Of a DNA stretch of 36,148 nucleotides, positions 34,645 to 36,148 are shown piece after piece. Where the stretch lies: assembly GCA_946414825.1 (NCBI GenBank), contig CAMKQB010000017.1:1-36148 (forward strand), in the 5' to 3' direction. The DNA comes from an uncultured Lachnospiraceae bacterium. GTDB taxonomy: Bacteria; Bacillota; Clostridia; Lachnospirales; Lachnospiraceae. A program made the translations under genes and the position numbers. The notes under the pieces were generated by a model. It did no database searches. It saw nothing but the letters and a program-made list of their open reading frames with translations, and was not told where the DNA came from. Positions within the stretch are counted from its first letter, which is position 1. Every line of letters starts with the position of its first letter.

Positions 34645-34848
34645 CTAGTTTGCATCAGTTGCATTTACAACTTCTATCTCCTGCTTAACACCTTCTATGC
34701 TTTCCTTACACTTTGCAGCGAGCTCCATGCCTTCCTTGTAAAGCTTCATGGCGTCGCCCAGTGCTACATCACCTGTGCTAAGCTGGTTATTTATTTCTTC
34801 GAGACGAGCCAGGCCCTTCTCTACGTCAAATTCTTTCTTATCGCTCAT
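34645..34848 (-). CDS. xseB: Exodeoxyribonuclease VII small subunit
   Basis: The 67-residue helical subunit that coats the XseA coiled-coil arms in exonuclease VII, a single-strand DNA nuclease. The Phe-Asp-Val-Glu-Lys-Gly-Leu-Ala-Arg-Leu-Glu-Glu-Ile start and Leu-Tyr-Lys-Glu-Gly-Met-Glu-Leu segment are typical, and the length is normal. AAGGA lies 8 nt upstream. It follows xseA by 104 nt of AT-rich sequence in which I see no clear promoter or terminator. Confidence 0.92.
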   Translation of the reverse strand: MSDKKEFDVEKGLARLEEINNQLSTGDVALGDAMKLYKEGMELAAKCKESIEGVKQEIEVVNATDAN

Positions 34849-34952
34849 TTTTTCTATCCTTATTATGCTTTATATCTCTTATATCTTTAATATTTTAGCT
34901 ATATGCCTCTGTTTTATACTTAACAACTTAAATATAGATTTTAGTTTCGATA

Positions 34953-36148
34953 TTACTTAGTTGATTTAACCGCTGCAACTATCTCACCATCATGAAGCGT
35001 GATCCTTATCTCATCACCCTCACGAACAACCTTTACAGAGTCTACTGGATTACCGTCCTTCTCGATATATCCAAAACCGCCTGTCAGCTTAGCCTGAGGA
35101 TTCATTGCCTCAAGTCTTGCCGTTTCTCTATCCAGCCTGTTCTGGTAAAACTCTAGCTTTCGGGACATGTTATCTCGAAGGTCTTTACTGAGATCTGTCA
35201 GCCTATTTGCCTTATTCTCATAAATACGAGTCATATTATAGTCAAGTTGTTCGACCATACGCTTCAGGTTTTCTTCCATCACCTTAAGCTTCTGAACTGG
35301 GTTATGCTGTTTTATGCTTAACTCAAGGCTTTCAATCCTATGACGGTATAGCTTGACTATCTGCGACGTACTGTAAGTAATTCCTTTTCGAAGGTTTTCT
35401 ATATCCTTTAGATCCTGAACTACATCATGCACTGCATCACTCGCCGCCATCGTAGGAGTCGAAGCTCTAAGATCCGCCGCATAGTCCGACAGGGTAAAAT
35501 GCACCTCGTGACCGGTACCGGCGATTATAGGCTTCTCAGCATTATATACAGCCCTTACTACTATCTCTTCATCGAAGGGTCCGAGCTCTTCACTACTACC
35601 ACCGCCTCGACCAATAATGATGATATCAACATCCGTCTTCTTATCAAAGTACTCAATGCCCTTCACTATCTGCTCTGCAGCACCAGGCCCCTGAACCAGT
35701 GCATGGTACAGATAAAGCTTTACGTAAGGATTCTTCTTATCTACTTCCTTTTGGATGTCGTATCTAACAGCACCTGTCGAAGAAGTAACGATTCCAATAG
35801 ATTTCGGAAATGCAGGAATCGGCTTCTTGTGGGCATCATCGAAAAGTCCCTCTGCTGATAAGCGTTTTCTTCGCATTTCATATTCGGCCTTGGCTGCGCC
35901 CACTTCGTTATTATCGAAGATACTGGATACAACCACCTGAACCTCACTTCGGCTCTCGTAGGTCGCCACCTTACCGATAATTGTAACAACCTTGCCATCA
36001 GCCATTTCAACCTTGCAGGTCTTGTCCTTATTGTGACCGAACTTGGCGCATTTGATAATATAGTCCTTGGGTCTGCCCCATCCATCCTTGCCCTTTTCCT
36101 TGAGGCTGAAATAGATGTGGCCAGATGCTGGAGCGGAATAACCTGTTA
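34953..36148 (-). CDS. xseA: Exodeoxyribonuclease VII large subunit, 5' end outside window
   Basis: The open frame continues through position 36148, so the N-terminus is missing; the ATG at 36005 is internal. The first visible part (Ser-Gly-His-Ile-Tyr-Phe-Ser-Leu-Lys) is the OB-fold domain of XseA. The catalytic domain follows with Gly-Arg-Gly-Gly-Gly-Ser-Ser-Glu-Glu-Leu and Gly-Thr-Gly-His-Glu-Val-His-Phe-Thr-Leu-Ser-Asp, family hallmarks. A long coiled-coil region and a C-terminal beta-hairpin end the protein. With XseB it degrades single-stranded DNA to short oligonucleotides. The OB-fold carries a short Gly/Lys-rich insert compared with common forms. Confidence 0.95.
   Translation of the reverse strand, partial: TGYSAPASGHIYFSLKEKGKDGWGRPKDYIIKCAKFGHNKDKTCKVEMADGKVVTIIGKVATYESRSEVQVVVSSIFDNNEVGAAKAEYEMRRKRLSAEGLFDDAHKKPIPAFPKSIGIVTSSTGAVRYDIQKEVDKKNPYVKLYLYHALVQGPGAAEQIVKGIEYFDKKTDVDIIIIGRGGGSSEELGPFDEEIVVRAVYNAEKPIIAGTGHEVHFTLSDYAADLRASTPTMAASDAVHDVVQDLKDIENLRKGITYSTSQIVKLYRHRIESLELSIKQHNPVQKLKVMEENLKRMVEQLDYNMTRIYENKANRLTDLSKDLRDNMSRKLEFYQNRLDRETARLEAMNPQAKLTGGFGYIEKDGNPVDSVKVVREGDEIRITLHDGEIVAAVKSTK

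Noticed and set aside
35427..35858. Plus-strand 143-codon frame within xseA
   Set aside because: It is antisense to the conserved catalytic domain of XseA and has no independent coding features.

Overview
All convincing genes in this 36 kb window lie on the minus strand, so transcription runs from high to low coordinates. Base composition (about 40% GC), strong AGGAGG-type ribosome sites, a single-chain clostridial PurL, the xseA-xseB-ispA-dxs-tlyA-nadK-recN order and the repeat content suggest a gut or rumen Firmicute of the Lachnospiraceae (Butyrivibrio/Roseburia-like). Genus is not determined, and no rRNA, tRNA, CRISPR array, phage or transposase gene was seen.

Layout in transcription order. 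(1) 36148-27974: a conserved housekeeping cluster with exonuclease VII (xseA, partial, and xseB), isoprenoid precursor genes (ispA, dxs), tlyA, nadK and recN. argR, often found between nadK and recN in Firmicutes, is absent. (2) 27924-25969: two adjacent aspartoacylase/succinylglutamate-desuccinylase-like proteins, both with altered zinc-site residues. (3) 25882-21992: purL, followed by a terminator. (4) 21813-15979: a MoxR AAA+ ATPase, a DUF58 protein and a DUF4129-like membrane protein, with overlapping or tight junctions, then an EAL-domain c-di-GMP phosphodiesterase with a degenerate GGDEF domain and a small unknown protein. (5) 15881-6156: a branched-chain amino acid operon leuC-leuD-[three membrane-protein genes]-leuB-[membrane-protein gene]-ilvD-ilvB. 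Two of the embedded genes are tandem paralogs with Gln/Pro/Gly-rich N-terminal tails. (6) 6006-455: serC-serA-asd-P-loop kinase-like gene-DUF1015 gene, closed by a terminator. (7) 299-1: the 5' end of glgB.

The metabolic genes cover leucine/valine/isoleucine synthesis (without leuA, ilvC or the acetolactate synthase small subunit), two of three serine-synthesis steps, aspartate semialdehyde formation and one purine step. No T-box or leader peptide was seen ahead of leuC or serC; ordinary promoter-like elements are present instead.

The least explained parts are the four membrane-protein genes inside the leu/ilv operon, the paired M14-like proteins with altered zinc sites, the EAL enzyme joined to a MoxR-DUF58 operon, and several families of intergenic hairpin repeats. 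One hairpin abuts stop codons in both the ser and leu operons, one is a perfect 33-bp inverted repeat between leuC and leuD, one is a composite repeat near 1.7-1.9 kb, and one lies between tlyA and nadK.
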